Shown: in pieces, positions 15,063-23,178 of the stretch
Layout: every line of letters starts with the position of its first letter
Numbering within the stretch: position 1 is the stretch's first letter
From: Cellulomonas sp. Root485
GTDB taxonomy: Bacteria > Actinomycetota > Actinomycetes > Actinomycetales > Cellulomonadaceae
Direction of reading: 5' to 3'
NCBI RefSeq assembly: GCF_001426705.1
Contig: NZ_LMFC01000006.1
Location: 56,108-120,107, forward strand
DNA: 64,000 nucleotides
Notes under the pieces: generated by a model
What the model was told of the DNA's origin: nothing
The model's database searches: none
The model's input: the letters and a program-made list of their open reading frames with translations, nothing else
Made by a program: the position numbers and the translations under genes

Positions 15063-16364
15063 CTAGCCCCGCTCGCGGTACACGTAGCGCTCCGCCGGCG
15101 GGAACCCGAGGGCCGTGTACAGGGCTCCGGCGGCGGCGTTCTCGGCCTCGACCTGCAGGAACGCCCGCCGGGCACCCCGCTGCGCCGCCTCGTCGAGCGC
15201 GCGCTGGGTCAGGAACCGTCCGAGCCCGTGGCGACGAGCGGCCTGCGCGACGACGAGGCAGGACAGTGCCACCCAGTCCTCCGCGAACGCGGCGCGCAGG
15301 ACCCCCACCAGTCCCGTGGCATCCGTCGCCGTGAGGTAGACGGCGGGCGCTCCGTCGAGCACGGCGCGGGCCAGGCGGAGGCTCGTCTCGTCCGCCTCGG
15401 CCGCCGCCCCGGTGGCGTGCAGCCGGGCCTTCGAGCCGGACCACGCCGTGAGCCACCTGTCGTCCGGGTGGTCCGCGACCGAGACGCGCACCGGTCCGGC
15501 GGCTGTACGGACGGCGCCGTGCCGAGGTTCGACCCCGTCGAGCGCCCGGACCAGCACGTCCGTGCGGGACATCACCTCGTAGTCGCGCAGCGCGAGCAGG
15601 TCGTCCAGACCCCGCGGCGCCGCGCGGCACACGCGCACGATCGAGGGCTGCCCCTCGGCCGCGTAGAGCTCTTCCACCCGGTCGAGCGTCGCCGTGACAT
15701 CGGGCGGGGTGCCGAGCGGCAGGACGCTGTTGGCGCGACGGGTCAGCCCGCCGGACAGCCCGACGCGCCAGCCGTCCACGTCGACCACCCGTGCCGGCGG
15801 CCACGTCGCGCACTCGACGAGCGCACCCGGCGCGTCCGGCGCCGTCCACGTGTGGACCCGCAGGTGGACCTCGACGTGCCCCCAGTCGCGCTCCGGGACC
15901 GCCACGAACCCGAGCCGCCGGTACAGGCGCTGCGCGGCCTCCATGGAGTCGAGCGTCGAGAGCACCACCCGCGTCGCCCCGCCGGCGACCGCCTCACGCA
16001 GCGCGGCGGACATGAGCAGCTCGGCGATGCCCCGGCGCCGGGCCTCCGGGGCGACCGCGAGCATCCGGATCTCCAGCTCGCCCGGCTCCGCGACCTCGGC
16101 GTAGGACGTGCCGTACGGGGCGAGCGTCACCGTCCCGACCACCACCAGGTCCTCGTCCCGGTCGTTCGCGCCGTCCCCCTCCCCGGGCGGGATCAGCGCG
16201 ACGAGCAGCGTCGCCTCCCGCGCCCGTCGCTCGGCGTCCCGCAGCTCGTCGGCGTAGGAGTCGTCCGCGTCGAGCAAGCGGTCCGCCAGGTACGCCTCGG
16301 CGGTCAGCGCCCCGGCATCCGCCACCTGCGCGCCCGCAGCCACCCGCACCACGGCACCGGTCAC
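15063..16364 (-). CDS. Tandem GNAT N-acetyltransferase (two domains)
   Basis: This 433-residue protein contains two GNAT folds. Domain 1 (about residues 1-170) has the acetyl-CoA-binding segment IRMLAVAPEARRRGIAELLM (Q/RxxGxG/A type). Domain 2 (about residues 285-433) has SCLVVAQAARRHGLGRFLTQ and a C-terminal ALYTALGFPPAERYVYRER. Between them lies a linker region without clear motif. Mycothiol synthase MshD also has two GNAT domains, but it is shorter and I see no specific MshD signature, so I leave the substrate open. GTG 16364 follows a GGAGGG site. It is the distal neighbour of ligA on the same strand, 33 bases away, and may share its transcript. Confidence 0.85.
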   Translation of the reverse strand: MTGAVVRVAAGAQVADAGALTAEAYLADRLLDADDSYADELRDAERRAREATLLVALIPPGEGDGANDRDEDLVVVGTVTLAPYGTSYAEVAEPGELEIRMLAVAPEARRRGIAELLMSAALREAVAGGATRVVLSTLDSMEAAQRLYRRLGFVAVPERDWGHVEVHLRVHTWTAPDAPGALVECATWPPARVVDVDGWRVGLSGGLTRRANSVLPLGTPPDVTATLDRVEELYAAEGQPSIVRVCRAAPRGLDDLLALRDYEVMSRTDVLVRALDGVEPRHGAVRTAAGPVRVSVADHPDDRWLTAWSGSKARLHATGAAAEADETSLRLARAVLDGAPAVYLTATDATGLVGVLRAAFAEDWVALSCLVVAQAARRHGLGRFLTQRALDEAAQRGARRAFLQVEAENAAAGALYTALGFPPAERYVYRERG

Positions 16365-16397
16365 GGCGAACCCTCCGGCCGACGAGCGTTCGTCACG

Positions 16398-18686
16398 TCA
16401 GCCCTCGCCGTCGTCGGCGGTGTCGACTCCGACGCCCGCCGTCCCGGCACCTGTCGGGCTGTCCGCGGAGCCCTCGGTCGCGTCCCCGGCACCTGCCGGG
16501 TTGTCCTCGATGCCCGACGGGACGTCCCCGACCCCTGCCGGCCCCTGCGCGAGCAGCAGCTCGAAACCCGCCTCGTCCAGGATCCGCAGCCCGAGCTCGC
16601 GGGCCTTGGTCTCCTTCGACCCGGCGTTCTCGCCGACCACCACGTAGTCGGTCTTCTTGGAGACGCTGCCCGCCGACTTGCCTCCGCGCGCCAGGATCGC
16701 CTCCTTCGCGCCGTCCCGGCTGAACCGCTCCAGCCCGCCGGTGACGACGACCGTCAGCCCCTCGAGCGTGCGCGGAGCCGACTCGTCCCGCTCCTCCTGC
16801 ATGCGCACCCCGGCGGCCGCCCACTTGTCGACGATCGCGGCGTGCCACTTGTCGTCCTCGCCGGGCTGGTCGAACCACGCCCGGACCGCACCGGCGATCG
16901 TCGGACCGACACCCTCGGCCGCCCCGATCTCCTCCTCGGTCGCGACCGCGATCGCCGGGACCGACGCGAAGTGCTGCGCGAGCGCCCGCGCCGCCGTCGG
17001 TCCGACGTGCCGGATGGACAGCGCCACGATGACGCGCCACAGCGCGGCCTGCTTCGCCTTCTCCAGGTTGCCCAGCAGTGCGGCACCGGTCGCGTTCAGG
17101 TCCCCGGCCTCGCGGACCGCGCCCGCGACCTTGGAGCGGGCCGACAACGTGAACAGCGGCACCTTGCGCAGCGCGTCGGCATCGAGCGCGAACAGGTCTC
17201 CCTCGTCCGTCACCACCCCGGCGGTCAGCAGTGCGCTGGCGGCCTCCCAGCCGAGCGCCTCGATGTCGAACGCCCCGCGCGACGCGACGTGGAACAGCCG
17301 CTCGCGCAGCTGCGAGGGGCAGGACCGCTGGTTGGGGCAGCGGATGTCGACGTCGCCCTCCTTCGCGGGCGCCAGCGGGGTGCCGCACGAGGGGCACTCC
17401 GTCGGCATGACGAACGCGCGCTCCGTGCCGTCCCGCAGGTCGACCACCGGCCCGACGATCTCCGGGATGACGTCCCCCGCCTTGCGCAGCACGACGGTGT
17501 CGCCGATGAGCACACCCTTGCGGGCCACCTCGCTCGCGTTGTGCAGCGTCGCCATCTCGACCGTCGACCCCGACACGAATACCGGCTCCATCACGCCGAA
17601 CGGCGTCACGCGGCCGGTGCGCCCCACGTTCACGCGGATGTCGAGGAGCTTGGTGTTCACCTCCTCGGGCGGGTACTTGTACGCGATCGCCCAGCGCGGA
17701 GCCCTGCTGGTGGACCCGAGCCGGCGCTGCAGGGCGATCTCGTCGACCTTCATCACGATGCCGTCGATCTCGTGCTCGACGTCGTGCCGGTGCTCGCCGT
17801 AGTACGCGATCATCTCCCGCACCCCGTCGAGCCCCTCGACGATGCGCGTGTGCCCCGAGACGGGGACACCCCAGCCCGCCAGCAGGTCGTAGACCTGCGA
17901 CTGCCGCTCGATCCCGGTCCCCTGCCCCGCGCCCCAGACCAGCGCGCCGATGCCGTGCGCGTACATCCGCAGGTCACGCGACGCGGTGACCCGGGGGTCC
18001 TTCTGCCGCAGCGAGCCGGCGGCGGCGTTGCGCGGGTTGGCGAACGGGCTCTTGCCCGCCTCCACCTGCGACGCGTTGAGCTCGGCGAACGCCGCGACCG
18101 GCAGGAACACCTCGCCGCGGATCTCGATGCGCTCCGGGTGCGTCGCGGGGTCGCCGGCGAGCACGTCGGGGATCGTCGAGATGGTCCGGACGTTCAGCGT
18201 GACGTCCTCGCCGGTCCGCCCGTCACCGCGCGTCGCCGCCCGGACCAGCCGCCCCTGCTCGTACAGCAGCGCGATGGCGAGGCCGTCGATCTTGAGCTCG
18301 CACAGGTAGTGGATCGACGCGTCCGACTCGAGGTCCCGGTGCAGCCGCCCCGCCCAGGTGGTGATGTCCTCGTCGGAGAACGCGTTGTCCAGCGAGAGCA
18401 TCCGCTCGACGTGCGCGACGGACGCGAACTCCGTCGAGAACGTGCCCCCCACCCGCTGCGTCGGCGAGTCCGGCGTCCGCAGTCCCGGGTGCTCGTCCTC
18501 CAGCGCCTGCAGCTCCCGCAGCCGCTCGTCGTACTCCTTGTCCGACGACGTCGGCGCGTCGCGGATGTAGTACGCGAACTGGTCCGCCTCGATCAGGGCG
18601 GCCAGCTCCGCCCACCGGTGACGGGCCTGCGCAGGGATCTCGGTCTCGGCGGACGCGCTCACGGGCGCGGGTGCTTCGTCGCTCAC
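16398..18686 (-). CDS. ligA: NAD-dependent DNA ligase LigA
   Basis: This 762-residue enzyme seals single-strand nicks in DNA using NAD+. Domains run in the usual order: an NAD-binding Ia region with YYIRDAPTSSDKEYD, and an adenylation domain with the nucleophilic Lys132 in CELKIDGLA and RGDGRTGEDVT. Then come the OB fold (VNVGRTGRVTPFGVMEPV), a four-cysteine zinc finger (CPSCGTPL...CPNQRSCPSQL), helix-hairpin-helix repeats, and a C-terminal BRCT domain (LEGLTVVVTGGLERFSRDGA). GTG 18686 follows GAGAGGA. After the BRCT domain about 40 extra residues rich in Gly, Ala and Asp are encoded by a 42-bp imperfect repeat. Essential housekeeping gene; the assignment is secure. Confidence 0.98.
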   Translation of the reverse strand: MSDEAPAPVSASAETEIPAQARHRWAELAALIEADQFAYYIRDAPTSSDKEYDERLRELQALEDEHPGLRTPDSPTQRVGGTFSTEFASVAHVERMLSLDNAFSDEDITTWAGRLHRDLESDASIHYLCELKIDGLAIALLYEQGRLVRAATRGDGRTGEDVTLNVRTISTIPDVLAGDPATHPERIEIRGEVFLPVAAFAELNASQVEAGKSPFANPRNAAAGSLRQKDPRVTASRDLRMYAHGIGALVWGAGQGTGIERQSQVYDLLAGWGVPVSGHTRIVEGLDGVREMIAYYGEHRHDVEHEIDGIVMKVDEIALQRRLGSTSRAPRWAIAYKYPPEEVNTKLLDIRVNVGRTGRVTPFGVMEPVFVSGSTVEMATLHNASEVARKGVLIGDTVVLRKAGDVIPEIVGPVVDLRDGTERAFVMPTECPSCGTPLAPAKEGDVDIRCPNQRSCPSQLRERLFHVASRGAFDIEALGWEAASALLTAGVVTDEGDLFALDADALRKVPLFTLSARSKVAGAVREAGDLNATGAALLGNLEKAKQAALWRVIVALSIRHVGPTAARALAQHFASVPAIAVATEEEIGAAEGVGPTIAGAVRAWFDQPGEDDKWHAAIVDKWAAAGVRMQEERDESAPRTLEGLTVVVTGGLERFSRDGAKEAILARGGKSAGSVSKKTDYVVVGENAGSKETKARELGLRILDEAGFELLLAQGPAGVGDVPSGIEDNPAGAGDATEGSADSPTGAGTAGVGVDTADDGEG
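16440..16565. repeat. Three imperfect 42-bp repeats in the ligA 3' end
   Basis: Copies begin near 16440, 16482 and 16524, each with a GTCCCCGGCACCTGCCGGG-like core. They keep the reading frame (14 codons per unit) and code for the Pro/Ala/Gly-rich tail after the BRCT domain. Probably a slippage-generated, tolerated extension. Confidence 0.65.
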
Positions 18687-18774
18687 CGGCACATCCTCTC
18701 GCGCGCCGCCCACAGCGCGCTGTCCCGACGCACCCGAGAGCATGTGCACGCAGTCGCGCCGCTATGGTCGCCGC

Positions 18775-19341
18775 ATGGTGAGCGCGCTCCGCAGCACACG
18801 GATGAAGGCGCTGGTGGCGACGGCGGCCATGGGGATGCTGCTAGGCGGATGCGTCGGTGGGAGCGAGCCCGTGGCCGCTGGAGACCCCCTGTTCGAGGGT
18901 CTCGACCCCGCGGTGGTGGACGAGGCGCTCGCGACCAAGGGGGACGTCATCGCCGCGGCACCCGAGGATCAGCGAGCGTGGACGGCCCAACAGATCGCGG
19001 TGGAGATCGCGGTGTGCCGTGCCGCGTACGCACACCTGGAGGCATGGCCCGTCGGCGGCCCACGGCCCGGAGCGCTGGACCTGCCCCGACTGACGTCAGG
19101 TGCGGTAGAGGCGGGAGCTTTCGACGCAGGGGCCGCCGACGGTGACGCGCAGGGCGGGCCGGGTCTGCCGTGGGACGCGATGCAGGCGCAGCTGCTCGGC
19201 CTCCTGGATGCGGAAGGCCGCGACGGGCTCGTCCACTTCCTGCAGCTGATACCCGGCTGCCAGATGCCGGTCGTGCCAGGGGCCTCGGGTCCCAGCATCT
19301 TTGACGCGGTCGCCGCGGAGTACGGCCGGACGCCGCAGTGA
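18775..19341 (+). CDS. Putative secreted lipoprotein, function unknown
   Basis: The 188-residue product begins with a lipoprotein signal peptide (basic MVSALRSTRMK, hydrophobic core, lipobox LLGGC with the Cys near residue 26). A mature domain follows, rich in Ala, Gly and acidic residues with no motif I recognise. Three further cysteines (in VCRAA and PGC segments) may form a disulfide outside the cell. ATG 18775 lies six bases after TATGGT, so a leaderless mRNA is likely; ATG 18802 is an alternative. It is divergent from ligA. Some actinobacteria also have a lipoprotein gene beside ligA, but I cannot show orthology. Confidence 0.6.
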   Translation: MVSALRSTRMKALVATAAMGMLLGGCVGGSEPVAAGDPLFEGLDPAVVDEALATKGDVIAAAPEDQRAWTAQQIAVEIAVCRAAYAHLEAWPVGGPRPGALDLPRLTSGAVEAGAFDAGAADGDAQGGPGLPWDAMQAQLLGLLDAEGRDGLVHFLQLIPGCQMPVVPGASGPSIFDAVAAEYGRTPQ

Positions 19342-19384
19342 GCACGTGAGGTTCGGTTGTGGGTGATCGATCGAGGCCTACGAG

Positions 19385-19774
19385 CTACACCTCGTCGCGA
19401 GCACGTCGCCGCTGCAGCCACGGCCCCACCACCAGCACCCCGCACACCAGCACGCCGCCGACGGCGAGCACCGCGCCGGTGGCGAACAGCGGGACGGACG
19501 CGGCGGCGACGACGACCTCGGTCGGCGAACCGTCGACGTCCCACGTGCAGATGGCCTTCGGCGGGACGATCGTGTACTGCACGGACGCGGAGTCGGTCCC
19601 GGCGGCGTAGGCCTCGACGCACGGGTCGGGGTCGTCCTTCGTGGCGGTCAGGGTGGTCACGCCGATGCCGGTGTAGCAGATGACGAGCAGCACCATCCCG
19701 ACGATCGCGGCCCCGGACCCGATCAGCAGCGCCAGGGCGCGCCGCACGCTCGGCTGTGCAGCAGCCACCGTCAT
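19385..19774 (-). CDS. Two-helix membrane protein, function unknown
   Basis: This 129-residue protein has hydrophobic helices at about residues 13-37 and 92-117. The domain between them (about 55 residues) contains two cysteines (DPCVEAY and AICTWDVDG) and probably lies outside the membrane, stabilised by a disulfide. The C-terminus is basic (LQRRRARDEV). Its ATG overlaps the stop of the MetE-like gene in an ATGA, so the two are cotranslated, in the mnmA-iscS operon. I recognise no family and infer no function beyond a small envelope protein. Confidence 0.6.
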   Translation of the reverse strand: MTVAAAQPSVRRALALLIGSGAAIVGMVLLVICYTGIGVTTLTATKDDPDPCVEAYAAGTDSASVQYTIVPPKAICTWDVDGSPTEVVVAAASVPLFATGAVLAVGGVLVCGVLVVGPWLQRRRARDEV

Positions 19775-20793
19775 GCCTCCGCTCGTTCGGCCACGATCCG
19801 CGCGGCCCGGACCAGTCCGGCCAGCACGGCGCGGGCGTCGTCCGGGCTGCCCTTCCCGGTGATGTCACCGGCGAGGAGCACGACGTCGCGCAGCCCCGCC
19901 ATCGGCAGCCCCACGGACCGCCACGGCCGGGTGAGCGTATCGGCCTGCCCGGTCACGTCGGGTCCGGCGCACTGCGAGGAGGCCTGCGGCGCGAGCTCGG
20001 GCCAGAAGGCGAGCCCGCCCTCGATGACCTCCGCGACCTTCTCCCAGCTCCGCTCGTCGAGCGCGGGGACGGCGAGCGCGAACCCGTCGACGGCAGCCGC
20101 GCGGATCGCCCCGAGGGAGGTCCAGGCGGTGCCGCCGTGCACGACGACCCGGGCACCGTCCAGTGCGCGAGCCACGTCGCCGATGCGCTCGGCCGCGACG
20201 GGACCGGGGACGGACCGCAGCGCGGAGTAGCCGGAGAACGAGGGCAGCACCCCGGCCATGACCTGCGCGAGCAGCGGCTCGTGGAGCAGCACGGTCGGCT
20301 CGGCGCCGGGCACCGAACGGCGGATCGCGGCGAGATGCTCGGCGAGGCCCGCGGCCAGCGACGCGGCGAGCTCGCGGACGGCGCCGGCGTCGGACACCAC
20401 CCGGTCGCCACGGGACAGGTAGAGGGAGGCGGCGAGCGTCATCGGGCCCAGCACCGGTACGACGAGCGGTCCGGACCACCCGTGCCCGGCGACCGCGAGC
20501 GCGTCGACGTCCTCGCGCACGTAGGCCTGGGCGCGGGCGAGGTCACGGCTGGGGCGGTCGGCCAGCTTCCAGCCGTGCGGCCCGAGCTCGGTGGGCAGCT
20601 CCGCGAGCAGGGCGGCCGCGCGGCCGGTGCGGTCGCACCAGGGTCCGCGCTCGGCGAGCGTCACCGTGAACGGGAGACCGGCCACCTCGGACGGGGTGTC
20701 GACGAGGTCGCCGACGACGACGGTCTGCGCCTCCAGCACGTCGAGGCCCGGCCACGGCCCGGTGCCCGTGACGCCCGGTCGTCCGCCGCTCAC
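19771..20793 (-). CDS. MetE C-terminal-like protein, probably not a functional methionine synthase
   Basis: This 340-residue protein resembles the C-terminal barrel of cobalamin-independent methionine synthase. It is the gene usually found beside ligA and mnmA in actinobacteria (M. tuberculosis Rv3015c is the counterpart I recall). Matching segments include a barrel core LGPMTLAASLY and VLLHEPLLAQV. The zinc-binding His-x-Cys motif of MetE reads VVHGGTAW here, with no cysteine, so methyl transfer to homocysteine by the known zinc mechanism is unlikely. GTG 20793 overlaps the mnmA stop in a GTGA, and its own stop overlaps the next membrane-protein start. The role is unknown; translation is coupled to tRNA thiolation genes. 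Confidence 0.75.
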   Translation of the reverse strand: MSGGRPGVTGTGPWPGLDVLEAQTVVVGDLVDTPSEVAGLPFTVTLAERGPWCDRTGRAAALLAELPTELGPHGWKLADRPSRDLARAQAYVREDVDALAVAGHGWSGPLVVPVLGPMTLAASLYLSRGDRVVSDAGAVRELAASLAAGLAEHLAAIRRSVPGAEPTVLLHEPLLAQVMAGVLPSFSGYSALRSVPGPVAAERIGDVARALDGARVVVHGGTAWTSLGAIRAAAVDGFALAVPALDERSWEKVAEVIEGGLAFWPELAPQASSQCAGPDVTGQADTLTRPWRSVGLPMAGLRDVVLLAGDITGKGSPDDARAVLAGLVRAARIVAERAEA

Positions 20794-21893
20794 CGGGCGA
20801 CGCCGGCGGTGACGCGCTGCGCGGAGGTCACGGTGGCCTGGCCGAGCACGCGGGTGCCGTCGTACAGGACCGCGGACTGTCCCGGCGCGACACCGCGCAG
20901 GTCACCGGCGGCGTCGAGCACGACCTCGACGACCCCGTCGCGGACGGTGGCCCGCGCGGGGACCGCGGAGCCGTGCGCCCGGACCTGCAGGGAGCACGCG
21001 AACGAGCCGTTCGCGTCGGCGAACCAGACCGCTCGGTCCGCCTCGACGGCGTGCACGGCGAGCTCGTCGGCGGAGCCGACGACGACCCGGTTGTTGACCG
21101 GCTCGACGGAGAGCACGTACCGCGGCTTGCCGTCGGGAGCCGGCCGGCCGATCGACAGCCCTTTGCGCTGCCCGACGGTGAACGCGTACGCGCCGTCGTG
21201 CTGACCGAGCACCGCGCCGGAACCGTCGACGATCTCCCCGGGCTGCGACCCGAGCCGCGAGCGCAGGAAGCCCTGGGTGTCCCCGTCGGCGACGAAGCAG
21301 ATGTCGTAGGAGTCCGGCTTGGCGGACACGGACAGCCCGCGGGCGGCCGCCTCGGCACGGGTCACCTCCTTGGAGGCGACGTCGCCGAGCGGGAACATCG
21401 ACCGCGCCAGGCGCTCCGGACCCATCACGGCCAGCACGTACGACTGGTCCTTGGCCAGGTCCCGGGCGCGGTGCAGCTCCCGGGTGCCGTCCGCGCGCGT
21501 CTCGATGCGCGCGTAGTGGCCGGTGCAGACGGCGTCGAACCCGAGCGCGACGGCCTTGTCCAGCAGCGTCGCGAACTTGATGTGCTCGTTGCAGCGCACG
21601 CACGGGTTCGGCGTGCGACCGGCCTCGTACTCGGCCACGAAGTCCGCGACGACGGTCTCCTCGAACCGCTCCGACAGGTCCCACACGTAGTACGGGATCC
21701 CCAGCACGTCGGCGGCGCGACGGGCGTCCCCGGCGTCCTCGATGGAGCAGCACCCGCGCGAGCCGGTGCGGAACTGGTCGCGGGTGCGGGACAGGGCCAT
21801 GTGCACGCCGACGACGTCGTGCCCGGCGTCGACCGCTCGGGCCGCGGCGACCGCGGAGTCGACGCCCCCGGACAGGGCGGCCAGGACGCGCAT
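20790..21893 (-). CDS. mnmA: tRNA-specific 2-thiouridylase MnmA
   Basis: This 367-residue enzyme adds sulfur to uridine 34 of Glu, Gln and Lys tRNAs. It has the PP-loop SGGVDSAV at residues 8-15, CCSIEDAGDARRAAD, and the first catalytic cysteine in NPCVRCNEHIKF. The second catalytic Cys lies in DSYDICFVADGDT, followed by GQHDGAYAFTVGQRKGL, which leads into the tRNA-binding beta domains. The sulfur should come from the cysteine desulfurase encoded immediately upstream: the iscS stop and mnmA start share one base (TGATG). This gene pair is common in actinobacteria. Confidence 0.97.
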   Translation of the reverse strand: MRVLAALSGGVDSAVAAARAVDAGHDVVGVHMALSRTRDQFRTGSRGCCSIEDAGDARRAADVLGIPYYVWDLSERFEETVVADFVAEYEAGRTPNPCVRCNEHIKFATLLDKAVALGFDAVCTGHYARIETRADGTRELHRARDLAKDQSYVLAVMGPERLARSMFPLGDVASKEVTRAEAAARGLSVSAKPDSYDICFVADGDTQGFLRSRLGSQPGEIVDGSGAVLGQHDGAYAFTVGQRKGLSIGRPAPDGKPRYVLSVEPVNNRVVVGSADELAVHAVEADRAVWFADANGSFACSLQVRAHGSAVPARATVRDGVVEVVLDAAGDLRGVAPGQSAVLYDGTRVLGQATVTSAQRVTAGVAR

Positions 21894-23083
21894 CAGGTCA
21901 CCGACCCGACGGTCGCGAGCCCAGCGGCCCGGGCCCGGTCGACCACGCCCGGCAGGGCCGCGAGCAGCGCGTCGACGTCGGCGGCGGTCGACGGGTGCCC
22001 GAGGCTGAACCGCAGCGCGCCGCGCGCGGCGACCTCGTCGACCCCCATCGCGAGCAGCACGTGGCTGGGCCGCGGGACGCCCGCCTGGCAGGCCGACCCG
22101 GTCGACGCCTCGATCCCGGCGGAGTCGAGCAGGTAGAGCAGCGAGTCGCCCTCGCAGCCCGGGAACGTGAAGTGGGCGTTGGCGGGCAGCCGTCGCGACG
22201 TGTCCCGCGGCCCGCGCAGCACCGCGTCGGGGACGGCGGCCTCCACTCCGGCGACCAGGGAGTCGCGGAGCGCTCCCACGCGGGCGGCGAAGGCGTCGCG
22301 CCCTGCGGCAGCGTGCTCGACGGCGAGCCCGAACGACGCGATCAGGGCGGCGTCGAGCGTGCCCGACCGCACGCCGCGCTCCTGCCCTCCCCCGTGCAGC
22401 ACGGGGGTCAGGTCGAGCCCGCGCCGCGCGAGGAGCGCACCGGCACCGCCGGGTCCGCCCACCTTGTGGCCGCTGACGGTCATCGCGTCGAGGCCCGACG
22501 CGCCGAAGTCGACCGGCACCTGGCCGACGGCCTGCACCGCGTCCGCGTGCACCGGCACACCGTGCCGGCGGGCGAGCGCGACCACGTCGTCGAGCGGCTG
22601 CAGGGTGCCGACCTCGTTGTTGGCCCACATCACGGAGATCAGCGCCACCTGGTCGCCGTTGCGCTCCAGCTCCTCGCCCAGCGCGTCGACGTCGACCGTC
22701 CCGTCACCGTCGACGGGCAGGAGCACCAGCTCCGCGCCGGCGTGCTCGGCCATCCAGAACGCCGGGTCCAGCACGGCGTGGTGCTCCACGGCAGACACGA
22801 GCAGTCGTCGGCGGCGTTTGTCCTCGTTGCGTCGGGACCAGAACAGACCCTTCACGGCGAGGTTGTCGGCCTCGGTGCCGCCCGACGTCCAGACGACCTC
22901 GCTGGGCCGCGCACCGAGGGCCGCGGCGAGCCGCTCGCGGGCCTCCTCGACCACCCGACGGGCCGCACGGCCGGACCCGTGCAGGGACGAGGGGTTGCCG
23001 GTGCGCACGAGCTGCTCAGCGAGCACCCGCGCGGCCTCCGGGAGCATGGGCGTGGTCGCCGCATGGTCGAGATACACGCTCAT
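21893..23083 (-). CDS. iscS: Cysteine desulfurase (IscS/NifS family)
   Basis: This 396-residue PLP enzyme takes sulfur from cysteine. It shows YLDHAATTPM at the N-terminus, SGGTEADNLAVKG, the PLP histidine in SAVEHHAVLDP, the PLP lysine (about residue 207) in TVSGHKVGGPGG, and the persulfide cysteine (about residue 332) in GSACQAGVPRPSH. The long loop around that Cys is of the group I (IscS-like) kind. ATG 23083 lies seven bases after TAGACT on the minus strand; a GGAG also occurs, so either leaderless or Shine-Dalgarno initiation is possible. It heads the iscS-mnmA-MetE-like-membrane protein operon and supplies sulfur for MnmA. Confidence 0.96.
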   Translation of the reverse strand: MSVYLDHAATTPMLPEAARVLAEQLVRTGNPSSLHGSGRAARRVVEEARERLAAALGARPSEVVWTSGGTEADNLAVKGLFWSRRNEDKRRRRLLVSAVEHHAVLDPAFWMAEHAGAELVLLPVDGDGTVDVDALGEELERNGDQVALISVMWANNEVGTLQPLDDVVALARRHGVPVHADAVQAVGQVPVDFGASGLDAMTVSGHKVGGPGGAGALLARRGLDLTPVLHGGGQERGVRSGTLDAALIASFGLAVEHAAAGRDAFAARVGALRDSLVAGVEAAVPDAVLRGPRDTSRRLPANAHFTFPGCEGDSLLYLLDSAGIEASTGSACQAGVPRPSHVLLAMGVDEVAARGALRFSLGHPSTAADVDALLAALPGVVDRARAAGLATVGSVT

Positions 23084-23178
23084 CGGCTCCAGTCTACGAA
23101 CGACCTCCACAACTCCCGACCGCACGCCCCGTGGGATCACCCGCCGAGCGCCGCTCGCTACCTGGCAGGATGTGCCGC

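Noticed and set aside
19771..20793. Calling this gene metE
   Set aside because: It is half the length of MetE and lacks the zinc-binding cysteine in the His-x-Cys motif.
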